A DNA stretch of 13,100 bases from Humimonas sp964465015 (GTDB lineage: Bacteria > Gemmatimonadota > Gemmatimonadetes > Palauibacterales > Palauibacteraceae): assembly GCA_964465015.1 (NCBI GenBank), contig CAYXHP010000030.1:1-13100 (forward strand), given 5' to 3'. The position numbers were made by a program, and so were the translations under genes. This document shows, piece after piece, positions 1-6,909 of the stretch. The notes beneath the pieces are model-generated. The model did no database searches. It was given only the letters and a program-made list of their open reading frames with translations, and had not been told where the DNA came from. How positions within the stretch are numbered: the stretch's first letter is position 1; the number at the start of each line of letters is the position of its first letter.

Positions 1-791
1 CCCTCCTCGTACATGAAGTACTCGGCGATGGCACAACCCGAGTAGGGGGCGATGTACTGCATGGTGGCCGGCTCGGACGCGTTGGCCGCCACGATGACCG
101 TGTACTCCATCGCACCCTCGCGCTCCAGCCGCTCGACCACCGAGGCGATCGTGGAGGCCTTCTGGCCAATGGCGACGTACACGCAGATGACGTCGGTGTC
201 GCGCTGGTTGATGATCGTGTCGATGGCGATGGCGGTCTTCCCGGTGCGCCGGTCGCCGATGATCAGCTCACGCTGACCCCGACCGATGGGGATCATCGAG
301 TCGATCGCCTTGAGCCCCGTCTGCAGCGGCTCCTTGACGGGCTGCCGGAACACGATCCCGGGAGCCTTGCGGTCCACCTTCATGCTGCGCGCGGCCTGGA
401 TCGGGCCCTTTCCGTCGCGCGGCTCGCCCAGGGCGCTCACCACCCTGCCCAGATACGCCGGTCCCGCCGGCACCTCGAGCACGCGACCGGTGCGCCGGAC
501 CTGGTCCCCTTCCTTCAGCACCAGGTAGTCGCCCAGCACGACGGCGCCGATGTTGTCCTCCTCGAGGTTGAGGGCGAGGGCCGTCACCGCCTCGCCGGTC
601 TCGGAGGACTCGATGTCGAGCATCTCGTTGGCCACGGCGGACGAGAGGCCCCAGATGCGGGCCACGCCGTCCTTGACCTCGAGGACCTCGCCGATCTCCT
701 CCATGTGGAGATCTTCCTCGTAGTGGTCGATCTGCTCGATCAGCGCCTTCTTGATCTCGCTCGCGCGCAGCGAGCCTTCGGTCGTGCTCAT
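1..791 (-). CDS. atpA: F1Fo ATP synthase subunit alpha, N-terminal part (cut by window edge)
   Basis: The alpha subunit forms the F1 catalytic hexamer with beta and carries the non-catalytic nucleotide sites. About 263 of roughly 500 expected residues are visible; the C-terminal half lies beyond the left edge. The beta-barrel domain spans roughly residues 25-95. The P-loop GDRRTGKT is at residues 179-186, equivalent to GDRQTGKT in E. coli, and VAIGQKAST follows at about 207-214. The N-terminal helix (LRASEIKKALIEQI) that contacts the delta subunit is present. The ATG at 791 is chosen because it overlaps the atpH stop in ATGA (788-791), giving translational coupling; the upstream Shine-Dalgarno (SD) is weak. 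Family identity is certain from the motifs. Genes for gamma, beta and epsilon are expected beyond the edge. Confidence 0.98.
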   Translation of the reverse strand, partial: MSTTEGSLRASEIKKALIEQIDHYEEDLHMEEIGEVLEVKDGVARIWGLSSAVANEMLDIESSETGEAVTALALNLEEDNIGAVVLGDYLVLKEGDQVRRTGRVLEVPAGPAYLGRVVSALGEPRDGKGPIQAARSMKVDRKAPGIVFRQPVKEPLQTGLKAIDSMIPIGRGQRELIIGDRRTGKTAIAIDTIINQRDTDVICVYVAIGQKASTIASVVERLEREGAMEYTVIVAANASEPATMQYIAPYSGCAIAEYFMYEE

Positions 792-1348
792 GCCATACCC
801 GTGGTGTCTGCGTTCATGACCAGGTCCTGCCTCATGTCCTCCAGGCGCCGCCGGATCGAACCGTCCATCACGCGGTCGCCCACGCGGACCACCAGCCCGC
901 CGATGAGCCGTGGATCGGCGTGGAAGTGCGCCACGACCTCGCGCTCGAAAGCCACAGCGAGCCGGCTCCGGATCTCCTCGCGCAACGCCTCGTCCGTCTC
1001 GCGCGACAGGGTCACCTCGGCGTGCACCCTCCCCTCCCGCTCGTCCAGGAGCTCGCGGTAGGCGGCCTCGATGTCCGGCAGCCGGCGCTGGCGCCCCTTC
1101 TCGAGGACCACGAGCAGGAAGCGCAGGAAGGGCTCCGGCACCCGCTCCGAGAGCGCCTCCCGGAGCGCCCGCTTCTTCTCCGACAGGTCGATGCGCGGCG
1201 TGTCGAGGAAGCGCCGCACGTCCGGCTCGGAGTCCATCAGCGCCACGATCTCGGCCAGGTGGCGGCCGAATTCCTCCGCCTGCCCGCCGCGGACGCCCAA
1301 CTCGAGCAGCGTACTCGCGTAGGTCGCCACGACCGGAGAGCGGTTCAC
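788..1348 (-). CDS. atpH: F1Fo ATP synthase subunit delta (OSCP-like stator subunit)
   Basis: The delta subunit caps F1 and ties it to the peripheral stalk (b subunits). The protein is 186 residues, normal for the family. The N-terminal helical bundle (about residues 5-105) begins with the characteristic ATYASTLLELG, and the C-terminal domain carries the family signature DPRLIGGLVVRVGDRVMDGS at about 145-164. The start is the GTG at 1348, 13 nt after the atpF stop. It is the first usable start of the frame that gives the usual family N-terminus; longer readings would run back through atpF. The SD is weak (GGGGCGG), so coupling to atpF is likely. The 3' end overlaps atpA by 4 nt. Confidence 0.95.
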   Translation of the reverse strand: MNRSPVVATYASTLLELGVRGGQAEEFGRHLAEIVALMDSEPDVRRFLDTPRIDLSEKKRALREALSERVPEPFLRFLLVVLEKGRQRRLPDIEAAYRELLDEREGRVHAEVTLSRETDEALREEIRSRLAVAFEREVVAHFHADPRLIGGLVVRVGDRVMDGSIRRRLEDMRQDLVMNADTTGMA

Positions 1349-1361
1349 GCGGCCGCCCCGC

Positions 1362-1946
1362 TCAAGCGACCGAGCCCAGGCGGGACACGTACTCCTCGAC
1401 CAGGCGCCGGTCGTCCTCGGCGTCCAGGCGCTCGCGCAGGAGCCGCTCGGCGGCCGCCAGCGCCACGTCGACCGCCTCACGGCGCACGTCGGCCGCCAGC
1501 CGCGCGTGCTCGCGCTCGATCTCGCGCCGCGTGCGCTCGAGGAGCTTGGCCTGCTCCTGCCGCGCCTCCTCGAGGATCTCCTCGCGAAGGCGCTCGCCGG
1601 CCTCGCGGCCCTCGGCCAGGATGGCCTGGGCCTCCTTCCGCGCCTCCGCCAGCTCGCGGCGGTGACGCTCCAGGAGGCGGCGCGCCTCCTCCCGGTCCTC
1701 GGCCGCCTCGTCGATGGAGTCCTGGATCTTGCGCTGCCGCTCCTCCAGGCCCCCCGCGATGGCCGGGAAAACCTTCCACGCCAGGATGAACAGCGTGAGG
1801 CCGAACAGGACCCAGGTCCACACGGCGAGCCCGATGTCGACCGAGAAGATGGGGGACCCGCCCGAATGACCCGCTTCCTGGGCCCGGAGGGCCGCGGGCA
1901 GCGTGAGCGCGGCGGCCGCCACCAGGACGGCCTTCGGCGATCTCAC
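1362..1946 (-). CDS. atpF: F1Fo ATP synthase subunit b with signal-peptide-like N-terminus
   Basis: Subunit b is the peripheral-stalk protein that holds F1 against the a subunit. It is 194 residues, longer than the roughly 156-170 typical of E. coli-type b. Residues 1-22 resemble a signal peptide: basic start (RSPK), hydrophobic core, and ALRA|QE as a plausible signal peptidase I site. A second hydrophobic helix at about 37-57 ends in the family-like WKVFP, followed by a long highly charged coiled coil rich in E, R and A (about 65-165). The start is GTG at 1946, overlapping the atpE stop as GTGA (1943-1946) with no evident SD, so translation probably depends on atpE. Identity rests on position, topology and the coiled coil. 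Confidence 0.95.
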   Translation of the reverse strand: MRSPKAVLVAAAALTLPAALRAQEAGHSGGSPIFSVDIGLAVWTWVLFGLTLFILAWKVFPAIAGGLEERQRKIQDSIDEAAEDREEARRLLERHRRELAEARKEAQAILAEGREAGERLREEILEEARQEQAKLLERTRREIEREHARLAADVRREAVDVALAAAERLLRERLDAEDDRRLVEEYVSRLGSVA

Positions 1947-2197
1947 TTGATGAAGCCCGCGATCACCAGCGCGAAGAACGCCACGCCCTCGACCAGGGCC
2001 GCGAGGATGATCGCCGCGGTCTGGATCTGGGTGTAGGACTCCGGCTGCCGCGCGATCGCCTCGGTCATCCGGCCACCGATCAGGCCGATACCGATGCCGG
2101 CCCCGATCACGGCCAGTCCTCCGCCGATCACCGAGAGCCCGGGCCCGACGGACGAGCCGGCGGCGGCTCCCTGTAACAACGCGAGAATGTGCAGCAT
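1943..2197 (-). CDS. atpE: F1Fo ATP synthase subunit c (proteolipid ring)
   Basis: The c subunit forms the membrane rotor ring. It is 84 residues with two transmembrane helices: a glycine-repeat helix 1 (GAGIGIG at 32-38) and helix 2 at about 58-82, joined by the conserved polar loop R50-Q51-P52. The ion-binding carboxylate is Glu70 in the context LVEGVAFF. The residues typical of sodium-binding rings (Q in helix 1, and S-T...Y after the Glu) are absent, so a proton-driven enzyme is inferred. A good SD (AGGGAG, 7 nt before the ATG at 2197) follows a 132-nt gap after atpB, unlike the tight junctions elsewhere in this operon. That fits the need for many c copies per complex. Confidence 0.97.
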   Translation of the reverse strand: MLHILALLQGAAAGSSVGPGLSVIGGGLAVIGAGIGIGLIGGRMTEAIARQPESYTQIQTAAIILAALVEGVAFFALVIAGFIK

Positions 2198-2329
2198 CCT
2201 TTCTCTCCCTCTGCTTCGGTTGGCTCCTTGGGGTCGGTCCTTGCGCCGTGCGGCCCGGCTTCCGCCGGGATCACGCCCGGTTCCTCCACGGTGGACGCGC
2301 GCGGCGTCCCGTCGTGACGTCTCAGGCCA
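2198..2329 (-). promoter_or_regulatory. atpB-atpE intergenic leader with GNRA-type hairpin
   Basis: The 132-nt gap between atpB and atpE contains, on the transcribed strand, a perfect 6-bp stem CCCGGC/GCCGGG closing a GGAA (GNRA-class) tetraloop at 2254-2269. A strong SD for atpE follows. The other internal junctions of this operon are overlaps or gaps of about 20 nt or less. The hairpin could be an mRNA stabiliser, processing site or translational enhancer that raises c-subunit output; this role is inferred. No U-run follows, so it does not look like an intrinsic terminator. Confidence 0.4.
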
Positions 2330-3301
2330 TCAGTGCGCGTGCCGGATCAGGCCGACGAACACCGCCGTCAGCGTCGCGAAGATGTAGGCCTGCAGGAACG
2401 CCACGAAGATCTCAACGAACGTCACGAACAGGCTCAGCACCAGCGGGCCCACGATGGCCGTGAGGCCGGCCGGCGCATGGAAGCTGCCGTAGGTCAGGAT
2501 GAGGCCCAGCAACGCGAAGATCACGAAGTGGCCCGAGACCATGTTGGCGAAGAGTCGCACCGCGAGCGCGAAGGGCTTGGTGAGCTTGCTCAGCAGCTCC
2601 ACCGGCGGCATGACCACGAACATCACCGCGGTCATGACCGGGTTCAGTCCCTCCGGGATGGCGAAGATGGTCCTCAGGTAGCCCCGCGCCCCCAGCGATC
2701 GGTAGCCCGTGATCTCGATCACCAGGAAGGCCGTGACGGCCAGCGCCCCAGTCACCGAGATGTTGGCAGTCGCGCTCGCCCCCCCGGGCAGCAGGCCCAG
2801 GAGGTTCGCATACAGGATGAAGAAGAACAACGTGACGACATACGGAACGTAGGGTTCGCCGCCCCGCCCGATGTTGGCCATGGCCACCTCGTCCCGGAGG
2901 AAGAGGTACAACGCCTCGATGGCGTTGAGGAGCCCGCCGGGCGCCCGCTTCCCCTGCTCGAGCCGCCGCGCCTCCGTGGCCGACAGCCACATCGTCACGA
3001 TGGTGAGGATGGTGGCGATGAACAGGAAGAGGACGTGGCGAGTCACCGAGAGATCCACCGTGAGCCCGAAGACGTGGAAGGCCGGGATCGACAGGCCGTT
3101 CAGGGGAACGCTGCCGAAGCCGAAATCCAGGCTGCGGCCGTTGGCCACGTGATGGATGAGCTCGGACGTGGTCAGCTTGGACCCGTGCGCGGCCGCCGAG
3201 GCGGCCGTGTCCGACACGCTCGCCCGCGCCGCCTGCCGGGCCGCTCCGGCCACGGCCGCGATCGACCCCCACCCTCCGCTCGCCAGCTGTGTCATGGCCA
3301 C
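2330..3301 (-). CDS. atpB: F1Fo ATP synthase subunit a (proton channel)
   Basis: Subunit a forms the two half-channels that carry protons to the c ring. It is 323 residues, longer than the roughly 270 of E. coli because about 85 residues precede the first membrane helix. The essential arginine is Arg249 in LAVRLFANMVSGH, and the C-terminal channel helix contains FVAFLQAYIFATL (about 299-311). Around six hydrophobic segments are visible between 88 and 319. The start is uncertain by two codons: GTG at 3301, with GGAG 11 nt upstream, or ATG at 3295, which lacks a well-spaced SD. The gene follows the AtpI-like gene by about 21 nt and precedes the longer gap before atpE. Confidence 0.96.
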   Translation of the reverse strand: MAMTQLASGGWGSIAAVAGAARQAARASVSDTAASAAAHGSKLTTSELIHHVANGRSLDFGFGSVPLNGLSIPAFHVFGLTVDLSVTRHVLFLFIATILTIVTMWLSATEARRLEQGKRAPGGLLNAIEALYLFLRDEVAMANIGRGGEPYVPYVVTLFFFILYANLLGLLPGGASATANISVTGALAVTAFLVIEITGYRSLGARGYLRTIFAIPEGLNPVMTAVMFVVMPPVELLSKLTKPFALAVRLFANMVSGHFVIFALLGLILTYGSFHAPAGLTAIVGPLVLSLFVTFVEIFVAFLQAYIFATLTAVFVGLIRHAH

Positions 3302-3322
3302 CGAGTGCCAGTCTCCACCAAT

Positions 3323-3688
3323 CTATGCAGTCTCATCCGACGCCCACCACAGCCACGCCGCTTCGGCGAGCAAGAACACCACCATCGCTCCGCCGTACGC
3401 CACGATCGCCGGACCGCGGCTCACGTCCAGGGACGGTGCGAGCACCCCCAGCACGGCCACCCCGGCCACGCGCAGGGCCAGCCCCGCCGCCCATCGTCCG
3501 GTCACGCCCCGGCCCCGGGACAGCGCCGCCGCCAGCCACCACGTCGCCGGTGCCTGCAGCGCCCAGGCCAGGCTCGCACCGACCGCGGCCCCCCGCGCCG
3601 GACCGCCCAGCAGCGCCGTCATCGCCACGCCGGCCGCCACGATCCCTGCCGTCACGCCCGCGTAGCCGACTCGGGCGGCGGGACTCAC
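3323..3688 (-). CDS. atpI: AtpI-like small membrane protein of the ATP synthase operon
   Basis: A 121-residue, strongly hydrophobic protein with four predicted membrane segments (about 9-28, 33-53, 65-84 and 91-113) and almost no charged residues inside them. Length, topology and its place immediately before atpB match ATP synthase protein I, which is known to help c-ring assembly or stability. No diagnostic motif is visible, so the name rests mainly on context. The start is GTG at 3688, overlapping the preceding gene's stop as GTGA (3685-3688) with GGAGG 9 nt upstream. That SD lies in a small potential hairpin (GGAG-GCC-CTCC), so ribosome access may depend on translation of the upstream gene. 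Confidence 0.6.
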   Translation of the reverse strand: MSPAARVGYAGVTAGIVAAGVAMTALLGGPARGAAVGASLAWALQAPATWWLAAALSRGRGVTGRWAAGLALRVAGVAVLGVLAPSLDVSRGPAIVAYGGAMVVFLLAEAAWLWWASDETA

Positions 3689-4038
3689 GGGGGAGGGCCT
3701 CCGTCCGGCTCCTCTTCCCGGCCGGGCGTCCCGCCGCCGCTCCGGTCCGGGCCGCGGCGCGTGTCCGGGGTGCCGCGGAGGCCAGCGGGCAGGAGCTCGC
3801 GGAGCATGTGGTACATGCCCGCCGTAAAGCCGAGGAACGCGCCCAGGATGACGAACAGGGGCGCCGTCGAGAGGCGAGTGTCCACCCACCGTCCAAGCCA
3901 TGCGAAAAGAGCGGTGGCGGCCGCCAGGGTCAGGCCGTGACCGGCGTAGCGCGCCACCTCCGTCATCGGACGGAACGGCGCCTCCCGATCCGGCTTCCTC
4001 CCGCGTGGCGCGGGATTCCCGGGTGGCTGGTCGGGCAT
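3685..4038 (-). CDS. atpZ: AtpZ/AtpI-family protein (F0F1-ATPase accessory, two TM helices)
   Basis: A 117-residue protein, first gene of the ATP synthase operon. A proline- and arginine-rich N-terminus is followed by two membrane helices (about 32-51 and 60-79) with family-like features: RYAGHGLTLAAATALFAWLG in the first, then a short loop and a glycine-rich second helix (LGAFLGFTAGMYHMLRE). This matches the AtpZ/AtpI (ATPase_gene1) family, proposed to assist Fo assembly or divalent-cation handling. The C-terminal roughly 30 residues are Pro/Gly/charged and probably disordered. ATG 4038 is chosen over GTG 4044 because a consensus AGGAGG sits 5 nt before the ATG and overlaps the GTG. Confidence 0.75.
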   Translation of the reverse strand: MPDQPPGNPAPRGRKPDREAPFRPMTEVARYAGHGLTLAAATALFAWLGRWVDTRLSTAPLFVILGAFLGFTAGMYHMLRELLPAGLRGTPDTRRGPDRSGGGTPGREEEPDGGPPP

Positions 4039-4070
4039 CCGCACCTCCTGTCCGGCCGTGAGCCGCCGCG

Positions 4071-4099
4071 ATGATACCCGCTTGTGAAAAATTACGCAA
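4071..4099 (-). promoter_or_regulatory. Probable sigma-70-type promoter of the ATP synthase operon
   Basis: Read on the minus strand, TTGCGT (4099-4094) is separated by 17 nt from TATCAT (4076-4071), a 5/6 match to the -10 consensus. It would start transcription near 4064, giving a leader of about 26 nt before the AGGAGG-preceded ATG at 4038. The spacer is AT-rich in an otherwise very GC-rich region. An imperfect dyad CTTGTG-N8-CGCAAG (4081-4100) covers the -35 and most of the spacer and could be an operator. Confidence 0.6.
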
Positions 4100-4111
4100 G
4101 CCCGTTCCGCC

Positions 4112-4141
4112 TTGACCGCTCGGCCGCGTGGAATCTAGCTT
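4112..4141 (+). promoter_or_regulatory. Candidate promoter for the CNNM-thiO operon
   Basis: On the plus strand TTGACC (4112-4117, 5/6 match to -35) is followed after 18 nt by TAGCTT (4136-4141, a weak -10 of the TAnnnT form). Transcription would begin near 4148, divergent from the ATP synthase promoter, and produce a leader of about 200 nt. The -10 is poor, so this is tentative. Confidence 0.35.
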
Positions 4142-4164
4142 GCATGGGTTCTGGCCTCGCCCGA

Positions 4165-4200
4165 CGCCCGCGTGCGCGGGCGGGCCGGACCGCGGGTCCG
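4165..4200 (+). promoter_or_regulatory. Two adjacent perfect hairpins in the CNNM leader
   Basis: CGCCCGCG-TG-CGCGGGCG (4165-4182; at the RNA level the two inner pairs would open to give a workable loop) is followed 3 nt later by CGGACC-GCG-GGTCCG (4186-4200). Both arms are perfect. They lie just downstream of the candidate start site for the CNNM transcript. They could form an attenuator or stability element, but no U-run follows. No known riboswitch consensus was recognised. Confidence 0.35.
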
Positions 4201-4240
4201 CGACACCCTTCTGACTCCGGCAGCCGGGAGCAGCCGAGCG

Positions 4241-4348
4241 ATGGGCGAGTCCACCGCCGCATCGCCCGAGGCGGACGGAAACGAAGACGTTCCGAGACGA
4301 GGTTCGGGCGGCCGCCGGCCTTCCCTCGCCTCCGGGGGCCCGCCGTGA
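4241..4348 (+). CDS. Possible 35-codon leader ORF coupled to the CNNM gene
   Basis: ATG 4241 opens a 35-residue frame beginning MGESTAASPEADGNEDV and ending in a Gly/Pro/Arg-rich tail. Its TGA (4346-4348) overlaps the GTG start of the CNNM gene (4345) as GTGA. GGGAG lies 10 nt upstream of the ATG. The peptide is polar, with no domain I recognise. The GTGA arrangement could be chance, since any GTGA start creates an in-frame stop in the other frame. Most codons end in G or C, which in this genome distinguishes little. It is best treated as a candidate upstream ORF for translational coupling. Confidence 0.25.
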   Translation: MGESTAASPEADGNEDVPRRGSGGRRPSLASGGPP

Positions 4349-5709
4349 TCGAGCTCGCCCTCCTCGTGATGCTCCTGCTCCTGTCCGCCTTCTTCTCGGG
4401 ATCCGAGATCGCCCTGTTCTCGGTCCCGCAGGCCAGGGCCCGCGCCCTGGCCGACGAGGGCCGCCGCGGCTCGGCGGCGCTGGCGGAGCTACGCGCGAAT
4501 CCCGACCGCCTCCTCATCACGATCCTCATCGGCAACAACGTGGCCAACATAGCGGCCGCCTCCATCGCCACCTTCGAGGCCACCCGGGCGCTGGGCTCGG
4601 CCGGCGTCGGTCTCGCCACGGGAGCCGTGACCCTCCTGGTGCTCTTCTTCGGGGAGATCACGCCCAAGAGCTTCGCCTCCTCGCGCGCGGTGCCCTTCTC
4701 CCTGTTCGCCGCCCCCATCCTGCGGACACTCTCGAGGGCGCTCTTCTTCCTCGTCGTGCCCCTCGAGGCCGTGACGCGTCTGCTGGTGCCGCGCGGAGCC
4801 GGGCGGAATCCTGGCGTGACCGAGATGGAGATCCGCCGACTCACGCAGATGGGGCACCTGGCCGGCGCCATCGAGGAGCACGAGCGCCAGCTCATCGAGC
4901 GGGCCTTCCTCATGGACACCACGCGGGCGTGGGAGGTCATGACGCCTCGGGTCGACATCTTCGCGTGGCCGGGGGATCGGACGGTCGCCGCGGTGGAGGC
5001 CGAGCTCGAGGGCGTTCCCTACAGCCGCATCCCCGTCTACGACCAGTCGCTGGACGATGTCACCGGCGTCGTCTACCTCCGGGACGTGTTCGAGGCCCTC
5101 GTGGAAGGGCGCGGTGACGCGTCCCTGGGCGAGCTCTCTCGCGAGGCGTTCTTCGTCCCCTCCACCGTGACGCTGGTCGAGCTCCTGCGCGAGTTCCAGG
5201 CGCGGCGCGTGCACATGGGGGTCGTGGTGGACGAGTACGGGGGTACGGACGGACTGGTGACCATGGAGGACATCCTCGAGGAGCTGGTGGGCGAGATCGT
5301 GGACGAGGTGGACATCCCCGAGGAGACGATCGTGCGGATCAACCCGGACGAGGCGCTGGTCGAGGGGTCCGCCGATCTGAGGGACATCAACGACGTGTTC
5401 GGGACGGACCTCCCGGTGGCGGAGCACCGCTCGCTGAACGGCTACCTGCTCGAGGAGCTGGGCAGGGTCCCGCGCCCGCAGGAGCTCATCGAGCGCCGGG
5501 GCCTGCGGATGGAGATCCTGGGGAGCACCGACACCCAGGTCACCCGGGTGCGCCTGGTACGGTCGGAGGCCGCGGGACGGAGCGGCGGCCGCTCCACGCT
5601 GGACCGCGTCCCCGGGTCGCGCCAGGTCGGAGAACGCCGCGGGCCGACCGGGCGGGGACCGTCCGGCGCGTCCGGAGACGCCGCCGAAGAACCCGATCGC
5701 GCGGGGTGA
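4345..5709 (+). CDS. CNNM/CorC-type membrane protein (DUF21 - CBS pair - CorC_HlyC)
   Basis: A 454-residue integral membrane protein of the CNNM transporter-like/HlyC-CorC family, known members of which are linked to Mg2+ (sometimes Co2+ or Na+) export. Domain order: DUF21 membrane domain about 1-185, with FSGSE at 17-21, IGNN at 62-65 and GEITPK at 103-108; CBS 1 about 195-255 starting at MTPRVDI; CBS 2 about 262-322 with DEYGGTDGLVTMEDILEELVGEI; CorC_HlyC domain about 335-408; then about 45 polar, probably disordered residues. GTG 4345 gives the standard family N-terminus; the frame stays open further upstream but encodes only low-complexity basic sequence. The only SD is a weak GGGGG 6 nt before. 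The gene overlaps thiO by 4 nt. 'Hemolysin' is a historical misnomer. Confidence 0.93.
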   Translation: MIELALLVMLLLLSAFFSGSEIALFSVPQARARALADEGRRGSAALAELRANPDRLLITILIGNNVANIAAASIATFEATRALGSAGVGLATGAVTLLVLFFGEITPKSFASSRAVPFSLFAAPILRTLSRALFFLVVPLEAVTRLLVPRGAGRNPGVTEMEIRRLTQMGHLAGAIEEHERQLIERAFLMDTTRAWEVMTPRVDIFAWPGDRTVAAVEAELEGVPYSRIPVYDQSLDDVTGVVYLRDVFEALVEGRGDASLGELSREAFFVPSTVTLVELLREFQARRVHMGVVVDEYGGTDGLVTMEDILEELVGEIVDEVDIPEETIVRINPDEALVEGSADLRDINDVFGTDLPVAEHRSLNGYLLEELGRVPRPQELIERRGLRMEILGSTDTQVTRVRLVRSEAAGRSGGRSTLDRVPGSRQVGERRGPTGRGPSGASGDAAEEPDRAG

Positions 5710-6842
5710 CCGGGCGGATCCTGGTCATCGGCGCGGGCGTGTCGGGTGCCGCGGTGGCTCTCGCGCTCCTCGAGCGCGATCTCCCGGTCCTGGTGGTCGA
5801 GGCGCGGCCCGCCGACCGGGCCGAGCCGGCGGAGGTGGCCACGGCCGCCTCGGCCGGGATGCTGGCCCCCCAGTACGAGAGCTCCGGAGACGAGGCCCTG
5901 CTGCGGCTGGCGCTGGCCAGCCGCGAGCGCCATCCCGCCTTCCTGGAGAAGGTGGAGCGACTCGCGGACGTGGAGCTGGACCTCCGCCCCGACGGGATGC
6001 TGGTGGGAGCGTTCGGCGAGGCGGAGCGGGACGAGCTCTCGCGCATGGCCGGGCGTCAGCGGGGGCTCGGGCTCGCCGCCGAGCTCATCGACCCCGGCGC
6101 CGCAGTCCGCCTGCAGCCGGGCCTGGGCGAGGCCCTCGTCTGGCTGTGGCTCCCGGACGAGAGCCGGCTCGACACGCAGCGACTCGCGGCCGCGCTGCCC
6201 ACCGCGCTCGAGGCCGCCGGGGCGGAGCTCCGTTACGGCGCCCGGGTGGAGCGTCTGGTGACCGGGGACGGCTCCGTCCGCGGGGTGACGCTGGAGGGCG
6301 GCGAGAGGCTGGCCGCGGACCGAGTGGTGCTCTCGGCCGGCGCCTGGTCGAACGGGATCGAAGGATTGCCGCGTCCCGTGCCGGTACGCCCCGTCCGTGG
6401 CCAGATGCTGCGCTACGAGCCCGGGGTCGCGCCGCCCCTCGAGCGCCTCGTAGCTCGCCGCGACGGCTCGTACCTGGTGCCGCGGCCCGATGGCGCCGTG
6501 CTGGCCGGGAGCACGATGGAGGAGGCGGGCTTCGAGGCCACCGTGACGGCCGCGGGCCAGGCAGGGATCCGGGCCGCGGCAGCTCGACTCGTTCCCACCG
6601 TCGCGGCGATCGAGCCCTCGGAGCGATGGGCCGGCCTTCGACCCGTGTCGAAAGATGGCGCCCCCATCCTCGGTCCGGACCCGGAGCTGGACGGCCTCCA
6701 CTACGCCACCGGGTACGGCCGCAACGGCATCCTCCTCTCGCCCACCGCCGCCGAGATCGTGGCGGCTCGCCTGGCCGGCGAGACGGGCGGCGCCGAGGCG
6801 GATCCCTTCTCCATCGGACGTTTCTCCGCCCGCGCGGGCTGA
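5706..6842 (+). CDS. thiO: FAD-dependent glycine oxidase ThiO-like (DAO family)
   Basis: A 378-residue cytoplasmic flavoprotein. An N-terminal Rossmann motif GAGVSG (9-14) ends in the acidic VVEARP, followed by the ThiO-like segment ASAGMLAPQYE (49-59). The C-terminal signature WAGLRP...DGAPILGP...GYGRNGILLSP is typical of the ThiO/D-amino-acid oxidase group. ThiO oxidises glycine to the dehydroglycine used in thiazole synthesis for thiamine. The thiD gene 1.7 kb downstream on the same strand supports this role, although other DAO-family substrates cannot be excluded. The start is GTG 5706, overlapping the CNNM stop as GTGA with no clear SD, so its translation is probably coupled. Confidence 0.8.
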   Translation: MTGRILVIGAGVSGAAVALALLERDLPVLVVEARPADRAEPAEVATAASAGMLAPQYESSGDEALLRLALASRERHPAFLEKVERLADVELDLRPDGMLVGAFGEAERDELSRMAGRQRGLGLAAELIDPGAAVRLQPGLGEALVWLWLPDESRLDTQRLAAALPTALEAAGAELRYGARVERLVTGDGSVRGVTLEGGERLAADRVVLSAGAWSNGIEGLPRPVPVRPVRGQMLRYEPGVAPPLERLVARRDGSYLVPRPDGAVLAGSTMEEAGFEATVTAAGQAGIRAAAARLVPTVAAIEPSERWAGLRPVSKDGAPILGPDPELDGLHYATGYGRNGILLSPTAAEIVAARLAGETGGAEADPFSIGRFSARAG

Positions 6843-6863
6843 ACGGGGCGCTCGCGGACGCTC

Positions 6864-6891
6864 TCCGACCGGTGGCGGAACGTCGGTCGGA
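6864..6891. terminator. Inverted repeat between convergent thiO and prepilin peptidase genes
   Basis: The 67-bp gap between two converging genes contains a perfect 8-bp inverted repeat TCCGACCG/CGGTCGGA around a 12-nt loop. Its position suits a bidirectional terminator. Neither strand has a U-run after it, so it is not a classical intrinsic terminator. The assignment rests on placement and symmetry only. Confidence 0.4.
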
Positions 6892-6909
6892 CCCGGCGGG
6901 CTCGCGGCG

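Noticed and set aside
2333..3940. Long plus-strand open frame (535 codons) opposite atpB and the AtpI/AtpZ genes
   Set aside because: Antisense shadow of well-identified membrane protein genes; highly charged His/Arg/Glu-rich composition with no family resemblance, as expected in very GC-rich DNA.
4489..5427. Minus-strand 312-codon frame opposite the CNNM gene
   Set aside because: His/Glu/Asp-rich antisense shadow of a clear CBS-domain protein.
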